DNA of 64,000 nt, taken from contig WTXI01000105.1 of the NCBI GenBank assembly GCA_022376515.1, positions 54,748 to 118,747 on the forward strand, read 5' to 3'. This DNA comes from Lactifluus volemus. Lineage: Eukaryota > Basidiomycota > Agaricomycetes > Russulales > Russulaceae. The notes under the pieces are model-generated. The model made no database searches. It was given only the letters and a program-made list of their open reading frames with translations, and was not told the DNA's origin. The position numbers and the translations under genes were made by a program. The stretch's first letter is position 1, and each line of letters opens with the position of its first letter. This document shows, one piece after another, positions 53,686-64,000 of the stretch.

Positions 53686-55228
53686 ATGGAGATTGGTGGC
53701 CGTTCTTTAGGTTCGAACGGAGATGCACTACGTGGCGAGGAATTGGTTGATGAAAAAAGACTAGGTAAGGACGCACCTGGCATCTGGAGCCACTGCACCG
53801 AATGCTGAGTTGTATTGTAGGCCTGGTGTCCCAACGAGTAACAATTGGATTACTTCCAGACGATGTCTTGCTAGTGATATTCTATCAAGTCTACATACTA
53901 TCAGATCGTTATCCATGGCGTTGGCGCGAGCTGATCCACGTTTGCCGAAGATGGCGAAGAGTGGTTTTTGCGTCGCCACTCCGTCTCGAACTCCAACTCT
54001 CTTGCACAGCAAAAACACCCGTGAGGAGACTGCTGGATATCTGGCCGGCATTTCCTCTCGTAGTCGACTTTTACCGGACGCAGTGGCAAAGTGAGGACCA
54101 ATTCGACAACCTCATTGCGGCATTGGAGCGTTGTGATCGCATACGCGAGATTGCTATCTACATTCCACGGGATTCTTCATGGGAACACATTACCACGGTG
54201 ATGCAGGAGGCGTTCCCGGCATTGAGGTCTCTCCAGTTCGAATGTGAAGCCGCATTTCCCCTTCCCGATACATTCTTGAATGGGTCCGCACCATGTTTAC
54301 AACAGCTCTTTTTCCAAAATGTTTCATTCCCATCATTACCAAAGCTCCTCTCGTCTGCAACTGGCCTTACATCCCTCAAACTTTGGGGCATACCAAATAC
54401 GGGATATATTTCGCCTGAGGAAATGGCTTCATGCCTATCGACGTTGAAAAAGCTGGAATATCTCACCATCGAATTCCAATCGCCGACACCCCTCCCCAAC
54501 GGAGAAACCGCTCTTCACCGCCACCAACTCGCTTTGTTCTCCCCGCTCTCACAGAACTTGTATTTAAAGGTGGCAGCGAATACTTGGAAGTCCTCGTGAC
54601 CAGGATAGATGCCCCTCTACTCAGTTACTTCAAGATCAAGTTCTTCCATCAACTTGTCTTTGACATCCCCCAAGTCATTCGGTTCTTTGGTCACCTAGAG
54701 TCATTCACTGACAGACCATCCAGTCTAACCTTGCGGTTCCATCCGCCTTACGACGCCTCTATCTTCTTTCTCTCAGATTATCCTGCGAGGCATCGCTTGT
54801 GGCGTTTCAAGTGCAAAAGGTTGGACTGGCAAGTCTTCTCCGTGGCACAGATATGCAGCCAGATACTTCCCTTCCGCTCTAGCGTGGAGTCGCTCATCAT
54901 CGTGAACGTCCTAATCCCTCATTCTGACCCCTTGCCAAGGATCCAGCAAGATGAGATAGACCCCACTTTATGGCTCCAACTCTTTCGCCCATTCACTTCT
55001 GTGCAGTGTCTTAAAATAAACGCCACGCTGGAGCCGTTCATCGCAGCTGCGTTACAAGGTCTAACGGGAGAATCAGCCGCCGAGGTATTCCCCTCATTAC
55101 ACAGCCTTTCCATTGCGGGGAACTTGAAGATGCCAGACGAAACTGCGCAGCAGGGCATACAATCATTTGTCACAGCCCGCCAGCACTCTAGTCACCCTGT
55201 GGCTGTCTCTCGCCGCAAATTCGACTGA
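53686..55228 (+). pseudogene. F-box/LRR-like gene copy K, single-base deletion
   Basis: A possible exon 1 is 53686-53764 (MEIGGRSLGSNGDAL ... DEKRL), the 56 bp intron is 53765-53820, and exon 2 opens GLVSQRVTIGLLPDDVLLVI with LIHVCRRWRRVVFASP. The frame is lost at about 54497, where the family's CCAAACGAAG reads CCAACGGAG, one A short. The next frame, open to 55228, gives RRNRSSPPPTRFVLPALTEL, FDIPQVIRFFGHLESFTDRP and FVTARQHSSHPVAVSRRKFD. The upstream MLSS start region contains stops, so both the start and the middle have decayed. The first-exon start proposed here is an internal ATG and is uncertain. Confidence 0.75.
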
Positions 55229-56480
55229 GGATATCGTAAAGGTCAATTACGCGTCCGCTGTTCTTGGAACCATTCGCGTTTTCTTCCTTCCACTGTCACC
55301 CGTTCCCTTCCACCTCCCCATCGACTGTCCTCCTCCCGTTATCTTGCGTGATCTCACAGCAATTTTGGATCGCTGGTATATCACAAAACCCGTGCCGCCC
55401 TACACCCTGCCCTCGTACTCCACAAATGTCCCCCTCGGCCACGACCACTTTTTACGCTGCGGGCTCAGCGCTATGTTGGCACTGTGGCTGTGTACATTTA
55501 TTCCCAACAACTATCTCACATCCTTGCCAGCGAGTCTTTTCGTTATTGATATTCTAGCCCGCCTTGCGTTTCATTATGTCCCTTTATCGTTGACTCCTCT
55601 GGGTCATTTCTCTCTTTGTCTACTCTTGTATCAGAGTACTCACGACCTATTCCCTTTTCATACTACGATACCTCATGCCTTGACTTCTAGTACCTCATTT
55701 CTGATCCTCTTGACCAATACTCTATCTGCCATGCTGATGGTATTACGTTTAGAATGGACTGTTATTTACATCAACCACATGTAGCTACGAATCTCAAATG
55801 TATTTATTAATAAAGATTGAGAGTTGTGGAGTGAAAGCAGCGACGTAGAGGTTATTTCCCTACCCCACTTTAGGGTTATCTCCTGGGCGCCTAGACATAC
55901 ACTGTGATGCCAACTTGTGTCAGGCTTACTCCCGATGGTCCCGCTGACCACCTCACGCCCAAATCGACGGGCTGCATCCCGACTTGATCAAGGATAGACT
56001 CGGAAATGAGGTCCACGAATACAGCTTGTCGCAGTCGCACGCGTAACATAGGAGCAACATTAACGGGGCATGCCGGTTCACCCCCCTTTCCGCACAGTAT
56101 TGTGGGTTTTGCAGGTGCAGTAACGTCAATATACATCAGTTTTTTCATTTAGCGGGTGAGGAAGACCCAGTGGCGACGGATTGGATATCATCACCTTGCG
56201 CGGGTTCGAAGAGATTCAGATTGACGATCATCATGATGGGGAATGTCCTGATAATTTCGCTCCAAGCCAAGAGGGAAGTGGTCTAGCGAACGTGCGAAGA
56301 CACTCATCCCTCCTTGACCTCTTACCACCACCATCTCTTCAGAACCTGCCTGGTATCCTCGCGACCTGAATAGCTGGTACGTCCTCTAGTCACTGTTTTC
56401 AATACTCACGGCTGTCTCCCCTTCAATTCTACGTTGTCTCGCCCGCTCTCCCACTTCCCTCCCTCCCCCCTCCTCCCTCC
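55229..56480. other. Spacer right of the F-box array
   Basis: 55230-55800 is 3' flank of copy K, with pieces related to 40790-41230 and 27700-27850 (TGATGGTATTACGTTTAGAATG; CACATGTAGCTACGAATCTC). 56050-56180 holds the relic block again (GTTTTGCAGGTGCAGTAACGTC ... CATTTAGCGGGTGAGGAAGACC). There is no intact gene. Confidence 0.45.
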
Positions 56481-56697
56481 ATGGACCCCACCGTCCGCCC
56501 TGCCTCTCCCCTTCCCCCTTCTCCTCACTTTCCGCCGCTCCCGGAGGAATACGTCCCCAACGTTCCCTCCGTCCCGGTCCCACCTCCCTTTGGCCTCCAA
56601 CTCGTCCGCCTCGTCACTGGAGACCCAGACTTGACCCACACTACTGCCACCCTCCCTATCCCTGATTTCTCCTTCTTCGACGAGATCCCCAATGGAG
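56481..56697 (+). pseudogene. Proline-rich ORF start cut by the gypsy LTR
   Basis: The ATG at 56481 opens MDPTVRPASPLPPSPHFPPL, then EEYVPNVPSVPVPPPFGLQL and LTHTTATLPIPDFSFFDEIP, and runs into the LTR at 56698. The preceding CT-rich tract (56440-56480) could be its promoter. The coding-like character (72 codons without stop, strong Pro bias) suggests a host or other-element gene interrupted by the retrotransposon. I do not recognise the family. The rest would lie right of the window. Confidence 0.45.
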
Positions 56698-57304
56698 TGT
56701 TATGGACTGACACGTGCTTGCTGACTCATACTGTACATTTTCGGACTGCTGACTCACTTCTGCTGACTCCCTTGCTTATGCGAATGGACTGCCGATCGCT
56801 TTGTTTCAGATCGCTTACTTATTTTCTCTCACGATACAGCCTTGCACAGCACCGTACAGCCGCAAGTAACAGCCACATGCACAGGATGACTCGCTGATTC
56901 CTGGAACATGTTTCAAACCCTGAAAGCTGTACGAAGGTCACAGCCCCTACGGCTGTGTACATAGCCTCGTTCTTCTCTATATAAACCCTGTACTTTCTGC
57001 CCTAAGAGACCTTAAGTCTCAGTTTTGTTTCGCAATCCAAGTCTTCTATCTATTAGAACCTTGCTTGCCTAGAAGCATCAGACCTGAGAGAACCCTCTTG
57101 ACATCACGCTCTTCGACTTCTTGACACTTTGGTCTCAACCCTGAGCCCAAAGCCCTTGACCTCTGAAACGCTCTTGACTTAGTCGTTTACTAAGTCTCCT
57201 CTTTATCGAACCTCTGATCTTGACTTGCACGCCTTGCAAGTCTAGTTCTTGACTTCACGAACGAACGTACACTTCGTACAAAGGTCCCACTTGGAACCTT
57301 AACA
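56698..57304 (+). repeat. 5' LTR of the gypsy element
   Basis: It begins TGTTATGG and probably ends CCTTAACA at 57304 (short inverted termini). It contains GCTGACTCA motifs at about 56720 and 56748 and a TATA-like TATATAAA at about 56979. The end was set by the inverted terminus only, since the matching end of the 3' LTR is not in the window. Confidence 0.7.
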
Positions 57305-57350
57305 CAAACTGAGACTTCTACTCTCACATTTGTGAACGAACGAACGAACC

Positions 57351-59162
57351 ATGTCAGACAGCTCTAGAGGCAGTCCATATGGTAGATTCACCGCGTTAGC
57401 CGAAGAATCTCCTGAACAAGATCGCCCGACACAAGGCGATGACGATGATGACGAAGCCCTTGCGCAGGCCGCTGGGGCTAGACTTCGCGCCCACTCCCAT
57501 ACTCCTATGATCTCGCTTGAACAAGCAATTGAACAAGTGAAACAACCCGCGACACCTTCTGACTCTGGAAGTGGCGAAGAACCAAACTACAACATAGCCA
57601 TGGACCTCTTACCTGAAAGTCCTACTGACGAACAGCTTGAGCAAATGAGAAAAATATTTGCTAAGCAACCGACGCCTGAACCAGTACCCGACCCAAACGC
57701 CCCGCTAACCCCTAAAGAACTCCTCGCCCTGAATACTATATTCAAATCCAAAGCCCCTGCTTCCACAAGCACCTCACCTATCCAATCCCTCGCAGCACGA
57801 GCCTTTCATGCAGCTGCACAAGGAGTTGCAGGATATGCCTTACTCCCCCCTTTTCAAATCGCCTCAGCAACCGCTACAGTAACACCTACCGCCACAACCC
57901 TCTTTTCCCAACCTAAAGGAAAAGGAAAGAAAACCACCACCACGGCAAGTGGTAGTGGAGCCATCTTCAGCGGTAGTGGAGGAGGAGGAGGAGGAGGTGG
58001 AGGAGCACCTGGCAGTCCTGGAGGAGGTGGAGGAGCACCCGGCAGTCCTGGAGGAGGAGGGGGAGGTGGCGGCGGTGGCGGCGGTGGAGGAGGAGCAGCA
58101 GCAGCCTCCCCTCCAACAAGGCCAAGGCTTTGCTCAAATCCCTGCTGCTGGAGGAGGGTTGATGGGGATTCCCCCAAAACCTTTGACGGGAATAGATCAC
58201 GATCGAAACGATTCATGGAAATCTTCGAAAACTACCGAAGATTAAACCGAGGAAACCCCGGAATGTCGAACCCTGCAAACCGAATCCTTATGTTCACCAC
58301 GTTTATGTCTGGACCACGGTGCGAAGGCTGGGCCCAAGCACGCCTTAACTCTCTGGGAGGGTATCTGGACCGTGGAGGAGACCCCGACGACCTAGACCTC
58401 TGGGTTGGTTTTAAACAAAGGTTTCTTGAGGATTTCCGAGATGCCGCCGCAAAAGAAGATGCTCTCACAAAGTTCACGAAACTTCGTATGATCGGAGACA
58501 ATCTGGACGATTACACTGCTTCCTTCAATGACCTTCTTGAAGAAGCAGGCTTTGAAGCCGACGCTCAAGGGACTATTATCCAGTATCGCGCCGGTCTTAA
58601 AGAAGCCCTTCACATGACCATCATGAATCGTGAATGGCCAAAACCAGAAACCCTTGCAGATTGGCAAGAAGTGGCACGCAAACACTCGGCTGCGTGGACG
58701 GAACAAAAATTGTTCAGAGAGCTGCACGGCAGCGGCTCGCTGGGAAACATTACTCAATTACTCGGCAACGCGCGAGGACAACAACAACAACAACGCCGTC
58801 CTCAACAACCACCGCGCCCAGCCCCACGCCCACAACGCGATGCTGATGCTATGGATGTAGATGTCACTACTACCCAAACCAATCGCGCCCCCGATCCTGA
58901 TCGCGAACGTCTCATACGCGAAGGACGTTGCTTCTATTGTAAAGAACAAGGCCATCTCTCGCGAGAATGCCCTGTTAAAAAGAAACGAAACGCCAATGCC
59001 GCCGGCACTACGCGTGCTCGCGTTACTGAAACATCCGAAGTAACGGCGACTAATATTTCTTCTAAACCAACCAATGAAGAAATCGCTAAAGCCCTCAAAG
59101 CCATGTCTGACGAAGAACGCGGCAAACTAGCCGAATCCCTTTCTCAAGATCCGTCTTTTTAA
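57351..59162 (+). CDS. Gypsy Gag protein
   Basis: The ORF has 603 codons, from MSDSSRGSPYGRFTAL to TAA at 59160-59162. An acidic N-terminus and a polyglycine tract (57960-58100) precede the capsid-like domain PKTFDGNRSRSKRFMEIFEN, then LWVGFKQRFLEDFRDAAAKE and FNDLLEEAGFEADAQGTI, characteristic of retrotransposon Gag. A CCHC knuckle CFYCKEQGHLSREC lies near the C-terminus (about 58930). The frame is intact even though pol is not. The polyglycine repeat is a likely site of length variation. Confidence 0.9.
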   Translation: MSDSSRGSPYGRFTALAEESPEQDRPTQGDDDDDEALAQAAGARLRAHSHTPMISLEQAIEQVKQPATPSDSGSGEEPNYNIAMDLLPESPTDEQLEQMRKIFAKQPTPEPVPDPNAPLTPKELLALNTIFKSKAPASTSTSPIQSLAARAFHAAAQGVAGYALLPPFQIASATATVTPTATTLFSQPKGKGKKTTTTASGSGAIFSGSGGGGGGGGGAPGSPGGGGGAPGSPGGGGGGGGGGGGGGGAAAASPPTRPRLCSNPCCWRRVDGDSPKTFDGNRSRSKRFMEIFENYRRLNRGNPGMSNPANRILMFTTFMSGPRCEGWAQARLNSLGGYLDRGGDPDDLDLWVGFKQRFLEDFRDAAAKEDALTKFTKLRMIGDNLDDYTASFNDLLEEAGFEADAQGTIIQYRAGLKEALHMTIMNREWPKPETLADWQEVARKHSAAWTEQKLFRELHGSGSLGNITQLLGNARGQQQQQRRPQQPPRPAPRPQRDADAMDVDVTTTQTNRAPDPDRERLIREGRCFYCKEQGHLSRECPVKKKRNANAAGTTRARVTETSEVTATNISSKPTNEEIAKALKAMSDEERGKLAESLSQDPSF

Positions 59163-62100
59163 AGGGCTCTGATCTCCCCGCCTGGATCCGAGCCTTAGTA
59201 CCAAATAGCTTGTATTTAAATGCCATTTCATCAATGGAAGTCCCCATTATTTATTCAAGCTATAACGGCGGAACAAAAGAAGATAAAGCGCTAGTTGATA
59301 GCGGCGCTACCAGTAATTTCATCGATCATCGAACGGCAAAAAGATGGCAACTAGGAACAAAAGATCTAGATAAACCAATCCAGATCTTTAACGTCGATGG
59401 AACAGAAAACAAACTAGGACGAGTCACGAAGTTTTCCACCTTACGCATCCGTATGGGAAAACTAGAAGAGTTACAAAACTTCTTCATCACGGACCTAGGC
59501 ATGGATCGCGTCATCCTTGGATATCCATGGCTAGAAACGTTTAACCCAAGACTCAACTGGAAAGACCGAACCTTAGACGATGAGAACCCAAAGATTTGTC
59601 TCGAGTCCCAATATTACCACACAGCAGTTGCTCTCAGAGAAAAAGCTCGAGTTTTACTCACACGAGCTTTAGAACCTGCTGGAAAATCACAAGAGTGGGC
59701 TATTGCGGACACTGAACGACGCACGGCTTCCAGTGCTGCTGTTCAAGGAATACCCCTTGAATACCAGCGTCACGCCTTCATCTTTGACGAAGAAGCAGCA
59801 AAACGCTTCCCTCCTAGTCGTGGAAAATTCGACATGGAGATAAAGTTGAAACCAGACGCACCTGACATCATTAACTGCAAAGTTTATCCATTAACTGAAG
59901 AAGGGAAGGAAATTACAAAGAAATTCCTCAAAGAACATCAGGAGAAAGGCTACATCGAGCAGACGGACTCCCCTTGGTCGTCACCCTGGTTCCTTATCCC
60001 TAAAGCAGATGGAAGTTCTAGACCAGTTCAAGATTATCGACGCGTTAACGAACATACTATTCCCGACGTCTACCCTCTCCCCCGCATCGAAAATCTTCTA
60101 GAACAACTCCATGGCATGCGATATTTTACTACCCTTGACATTCGATGGGGGTATCACAATATCCGCATTAAAGACGAAGACCAATGGAAAGCCGCCTTTA
60201 AAACTCCCTATGGTCTTTTTAAGCCTAAAGTGATGTTCTTTGGATTACGGAACTCACCAGCAGTCTTCCAACGATTCATGGATGACGCCTTCGCCGATCT
60301 TGTTAACAAATACCCAGGACGCATCCTAATCTATATGGATGACGTCCTCATTTGCTCCGACAATCTAGAAGAACTCCGAGAAATCACACACGCAGTTCTC
60401 ACACGCGCTCGAGAACTTTCACTGTTCTTCAAAGCGTCAAAATGTCACTTTGAAAAAGAACAAGTTAAATACCTCGGCATTGAAGTCCGCGATGGGAAAA
60501 TAACAATTGACCCGACCAAAAGAAACGGTCTTGCTAATTGGCCCACTGTCCTCACCAAAGTGGAAGACGTCAGAAGTACTCTTGGCGTCCTCGGTTTTCA
60601 ACGACCCTTCATCCGAGGTTTTGCCGACATCGCGCGTCCCATTACTGCACTTCTAAAGAAGGGGGTGAAGTTCGACTGGACCGATGAGTGCAGTAATGCC
60701 CTAAAAATTTTACTCCAACGTGTCCAAGAAGACCCAGTCCTGTACCGACCTGACTACTCAAAACCCTTTGAACTTGAAGTAGACGCCTCCCAATATGCCA
60801 CTGGAGCGGTCCTACTTCAAAGAGACAAAGATAACAAACCCAGAGCAGTCGGTTACGACTCACATACCTTCAACGCCGCAGAAAGAAACTACCCAGTATA
60901 TGACCGCGAACTCCTAGCAGTGTCAGAGGACTCCTTCGATGGGAACACGTGTTATTGTCCTCACCTTTCCCAATCAAAGTATACACCGACCACAACAACC
61001 TTCGATTTTATCGATCACCACGAAACATCGCACGAAGAGTAGCGCGCTATTTGAGCAAATTAGCGGAATTCAACTTTGAACTCATTCACAAACCTGGCGC
61101 CACAAATCGTGCTGATGCTTTGTCACGACATCCCGCCATTCCCAAAGGCGATGACGATAACGAAGACATTGTGGTGTTACCTGACAAACTCTTTGTTCAA
61201 GCAATGGAACTTCATTCCATTGAAGACCGCGTCTGGCTAGCACAAAAAGAAAGCGACGACCTCATGAAACGATGGGCTGAGGAACATCAGCTAGAACAAG
61301 ATCATGAAGGACACTGGTGGAAAGCGGACGCTCCAGTAGTTCCTGAAAACGACCAGTTGAAGAAAGATATACTCTGGCGTTATCACGACCATCAGCTTGC
61401 TGGCCATCCAGGCATCGCCAACACCATGATAGAAGTCTTCCATAACTTCTGGTGGCCTGGACTCAAGCAGTATGTTACACAATACGTCAAGGGATGCGCC
61501 ACATGCCAGTCAACAAAACCCCTTACCCATCGCCCAAAACCCCCCATCGCTCCCATTGAACCACGAGAACAGGAAGCATCCAATGTTCCCTTCCAAGTCG
61601 TGGCGATGGATCTTATCACGGATCTTCCCGAATCACATGGATATGACTCCATCCTCACGATCGTTGATCACGATTGTACTAAAGCGCCGTCTTCTTACCA
61701 TGTACAAAAAAGATCACCACGGAAGAAGTTATCGACTTATACATCTCCAACGTTTTTCCGAACTACGGCGTTCCCCGAAGAATCATCTCTGATAGAGATC
61801 CCCGTTTCACATCACACCTAGCCACGGGACTCTGCCAGAAACTCAAGATATCACAAAATATCAGTACTGCCTATCACCCTCAAACAGACGGTCAATCGGA
61901 AAGAAGCAACCAACGAGTAGAACAATATCTCGCATCTACGGCAATGATTACATGAATGATGGTCCACGCTTCTACCCATGGCCCAGTTCGTCCATAACTC
62001 ATGGCCAAACGCCACAACCGGATTTACTCCGTATGAACTTCTCATGGGTACACCCCTTTAGTCACGACCTCTCGGATCACAAGCCATCTACCCTATATCA

Positions 62101-62640
62101 ACAAAAGATCCGAAGAACTCAAAAACATCCGAGAAAAGGCCCGATCAGCGATGAACATGCACAGACCCTCCTTCACAAACGCACAGAACACAAGAAGGGT
62201 CAACGCCACTACCGAAATATGCCATAGGAGAAAAAGTCTGGCTGAGGTACCAATCTCAAAATGACGCACCTAGTAGCAAGCTGCCCCAAAACGCTACGGA
62301 CCTTTTACAATCACAAAGTCATATCACCGGTAGTTGTACGCCTCAAACTCCAGATCGATGGCAGATTCATGATGTGTTTCACACATCACTGATCGCCCCT
62401 ATACGGAAACACCCGAACATGGTCCGAACTTCGAACAGCCTGCACCGGAACTTGTAGACGGAGAAGAGGAGTACGAAGTAGAAGCTATTCTAGGGTCAAG
62501 ACGTATCGGACCAAAGAACAAACCAGACTCCAATATCTCCTAAAGTGGAAAGGCTATTCCGCGCACACAACACATGGGAACCAGCTGAGAATGTTGACGC
62601 CCCAGAACTACTCACAGCTTTACAAAGCCAACCAAAAGCT
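59159..62640 (+). pseudogene. Gypsy Pol polyprotein, frameshifted (PR-RT-RH-INT-chromodomain)
   Basis: The frame is open from before the gag stop (LKGSDLPAWIRALVPNS), in the -1 phase relative to gag. It contains the protease VDSGATSNFID, the reverse transcriptase with YMDD at 60332-60343, and RNase H (FELEVDASQYATGAVLLQ). A one-base loss near 60925 shifts to the frame holding VYTDHNNLRF, the integrase HHCC finger (HQLAGHPGI ... CATCQ) and AMDLITDLPE. Another shift near 61686 leads to SDRDPRFTSHL and HPQTDGQSERSNQ, the remaining integrase acidic residues. Further breaks follow to a chromodomain relic ([26 protein letters not shown]) at about 62540-62620. Catalytic motifs remain but cannot be made as one protein. 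Confidence 0.85.
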
Positions 62641-63261
62641 ATAAGAACCCTCTTGCTTCACAAGAAACGACATCACCAACTTTCATCCCCACACTATCGC
62701 TACCACCACCACACCACCACTACCTACTTCCTCACAATTCGACGTATGCAACATGTCCAGCCCAATATGACCTACCCGCACCACGTCCCATCCGCCCAAT
62801 CCACCCGTCATCCTCCTCTACCAATCATCGTTCGGCCTCTCCACCGTTTATCCCAGTGAGCTATACACGGCGTCCAGAAACCGCTCCCGACCCCCGATCT
62901 CCCGCCGTATACCCCGAATCACGCCGCTCGATGACCCCTCAGGGAGTCACTCTTCCAGGCCTGCGAATTTGCAGCGTGGGCCATACAGCAACCCAAACCG
63001 ACAAGTTCGATTTGGACTACCTCGCACCTCATCCGAACGCCTGGACCCCACTCCCGTCCTCCACCACCAACGTGGAACGAGGACCTCCCCGATTGATAGA
63101 CTCCGCGGAGCGACGCCGCCCCCCCCCGCCAAACAACCAATTACCATCCTATCAAACTCACCGCCTCTAACGTCTGCAACTCGCCCGCCTCATCTGTCTC
63201 CCCTATCCAGGACGACGAACTCGGATGGGCATTTGATAATGACGGTACGCTGACACGACCA
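62641..63261 (+). other. Gypsy Pol C-terminal extension, proline-rich, frame uncertain
   Basis: Overlapping open frames (62545-62859 and 62856-63170) contain SYTRRPETAPDPRSPAVYPE, SMTPQGVTLPGL and NAWTPLPSSTTNVERGPPRL. These read as a low-complexity extension after the chromodomain rather than a folded domain. Frame changes prevent assigning one protein. Confidence 0.45.
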
Positions 63262-63687
63262 GTGGCAGGGAGTGCAGTTCATGACGGCGAGGGTGCCCTT
63301 CACTGCAAGACTTGCATGGAACGGGTCATCAATAGTAGCAGTGGAACCGCCGCTGATTCCGCCGCAGCCCGGATCACGCACACGCCCTATTGTGGTAGAT
63401 GCAAGCGACGAAACCCCGGACACGTCTACGTCGACTGCCCCCTCCACCAATGGTGTGAATGGTGCGCCGACTATGGCCATTCGGCCCTTCATGTCACGAA
63501 CCCCACCAGCAATGCAAGTTCGGAGACTCTTGTAGAGTCCCCTAGAACACCCTCACTGGCATTGGTCGTGCCCTACACCGACGACAAGAAGGCTTACCTC
63601 TGGTACGGCCACGGTGTCGATCGCTCCACGTCTGGCTGGATCAACGCGGAGATGAGTGACTGGGACTATGCTGCTGACCGTGAGTAA
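63262..63687 (+). CDS. Cysteine-rich ORF downstream of gypsy pol
   Basis: The frame is open from at least 63170 (SNVCNSPASSVSPIQDDELG) through ALHCKTCMERVINS, YCGRCKRRNPGHVYVDCPLH and WCEWCADYGHSALHV to TAA at 63685-63687. Several CxxC and C/H pairs suggest a zinc-binding fold reminiscent of a retroelement zinc knuckle (CADYGHSALH lacks the final Cys). It lies between pol and the 3' LTR. It may be the 3' end of the element's polyprotein or a separate accessory ORF. Its start is uncertain. Confidence 0.5.
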   Translation: MAGSAVHDGEGALHCKTCMERVINSSSGTAADSAAARITHTPYCGRCKRRNPGHVYVDCPLHQWCEWCADYGHSALHVTNPTSNASSETLVESPRTPSLALVVPYTDDKKAYLWYGHGVDRSTSGWINAEMSDWDYAADRE

Positions 63688-63721
63688 ACGCAGGTGGGAC
63701 TGCGCCTTAGACGGGGGATGG

Positions 63722-64000
63722 TGTTATGGACTGACACGTGTTTGCTGACTCATACTACATTTTCGGACTGCTGACTCATTTCTGCTGACTCCCTTGCTTA
63801 TGCGAATGGACTGCCGATCGCTTTGTTTCAGATCGCTTACTTATTTTCTCTCACGATACAGCCTTGCACAGCACCGTACAGCCGCAAGCAACAGCCACAT
63901 GCACAGGATGACTCGCTGATTCCTGAAACATGTTTCAAACCCTGAAAGCTGTACGAAGGTCACAGCCCCTACGGCTGTGTACATAGCCTCGTCTTCTCTA
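63722..64000 (+). repeat. 3' LTR of the gypsy element (truncated by window edge)
   Basis: The first 279 bases match the 5' LTR at 56698 onward, with about six differences (for example a two-base GT deletion after ACTCATACT and GTTCTTC changed to GTCTTC). The TGTTATGG start is preceded by GATGG. Confidence 0.85.

Larger units (their letters stand above)
56698..64000 (+). mobile_element. Ty3/gypsy chromovirus, 5' LTR to partial 3' LTR
   Basis: The element starts TGTTATGGACTGACACGTG at 56698. The same sequence reappears at 63722 as the 3' LTR, which the window cuts at 64000. The order is LTR, gag, protease-RT-RNase H, integrase, chromodomain, then an extra Cys-rich ORF. The two LTRs differ at about six positions over the 279 comparable bases, including indels, so the insertion is older than the copia one. 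pol carries several frame breaks, so the copy is not autonomous. The right target duplication is outside the window. Confidence 0.88.

Noticed and set aside
57854..58216. Antisense proline-rich ORF
   Set aside because: It is the complement of the polyglycine tract of gypsy gag and has no family features.
1..64000. tRNA, rRNA genes and CRISPR arrays
   Set aside because: Reading for cloverleaf landmarks and conserved rRNA blocks gave nothing convincing. Regularly spaced repeats with unique spacers are absent, and a fungal genome would not carry CRISPR.

Overview
This is nuclear DNA of a filamentous basidiomycete, most likely an Agaricomycete. The evidence is many 50-60 bp GT...AG introns, a Plavaka-type CACTA transposase, a fungal-type tyrosine-recombinase element, copia and chromodomain gypsy retrotransposons, and fragments of basidiomycete-like SPA2, GRC3 and NUDCD1 genes. 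I see no rRNA, tRNA or CRISPR.

The backbone is an array of eleven F-box/LRR-like gene copies spaced about 2.5-4.5 kb apart: A (left-edge remnant), B (1779-10701, split), C (31251-32895), D (relic, 34050-34749), E (35849-37420), F (39184-40763), G (42019-43604, inverted), H (45225-46873), I (48205-49782, frameshifted), J (50711-52282) and K (53686-55228, frameshifted). Nearly all share one architecture: a short variable first exon, usually ending QQGPG or similar, a 50-61 bp phase-1 intron, and one long exon with the F-box, an LRR-like body and a conserved RP(V/I)xV tail. C, E, F, G, H and J read as intact; the others are truncated, frameshifted or interrupted. The spacers are themselves duplicated and carry relics of other exons.

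Three large blocks break the array. (1) 2105-9391 splits gene B inside its F-box region and leaves the reading frame aligned on both sides. It holds a tyrosine-recombinase gene with a convergent accessory gene, a chimera of three captured host-gene fragments (NUDCD1, GRC3, SPA2), clustered CGTGTCCCG palindromes near both ends, and a hAT-like MITE. (2) 11194-25789 is a 14.6 kb Plavaka/CACTA transposon with about 31 bp terminal inverted repeats and a TA target duplication. Empty-site paralogues in the window confirm its boundaries. It carries an intact nine-exon transposase and, head-to-head, a second gene (DUF6532-like) that was later hit by a 936 bp solo LTR and a copia element with identical LTRs, and that also has an in-frame TAG. 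(3) 56698-64000 is a gypsy chromovirus with intact gag, a pol broken by several single-base shifts and an extra cysteine-rich ORF; it runs off the right edge.

The stretch 26575-27235 is non-coding but packed with about a dozen near-perfect stem-loops, and I cannot assign it to a known element. Overall the window reads as a birth-and-death F-box cluster used repeatedly as a landing site for mobile DNA, with nested insertions whose order can be read directly.
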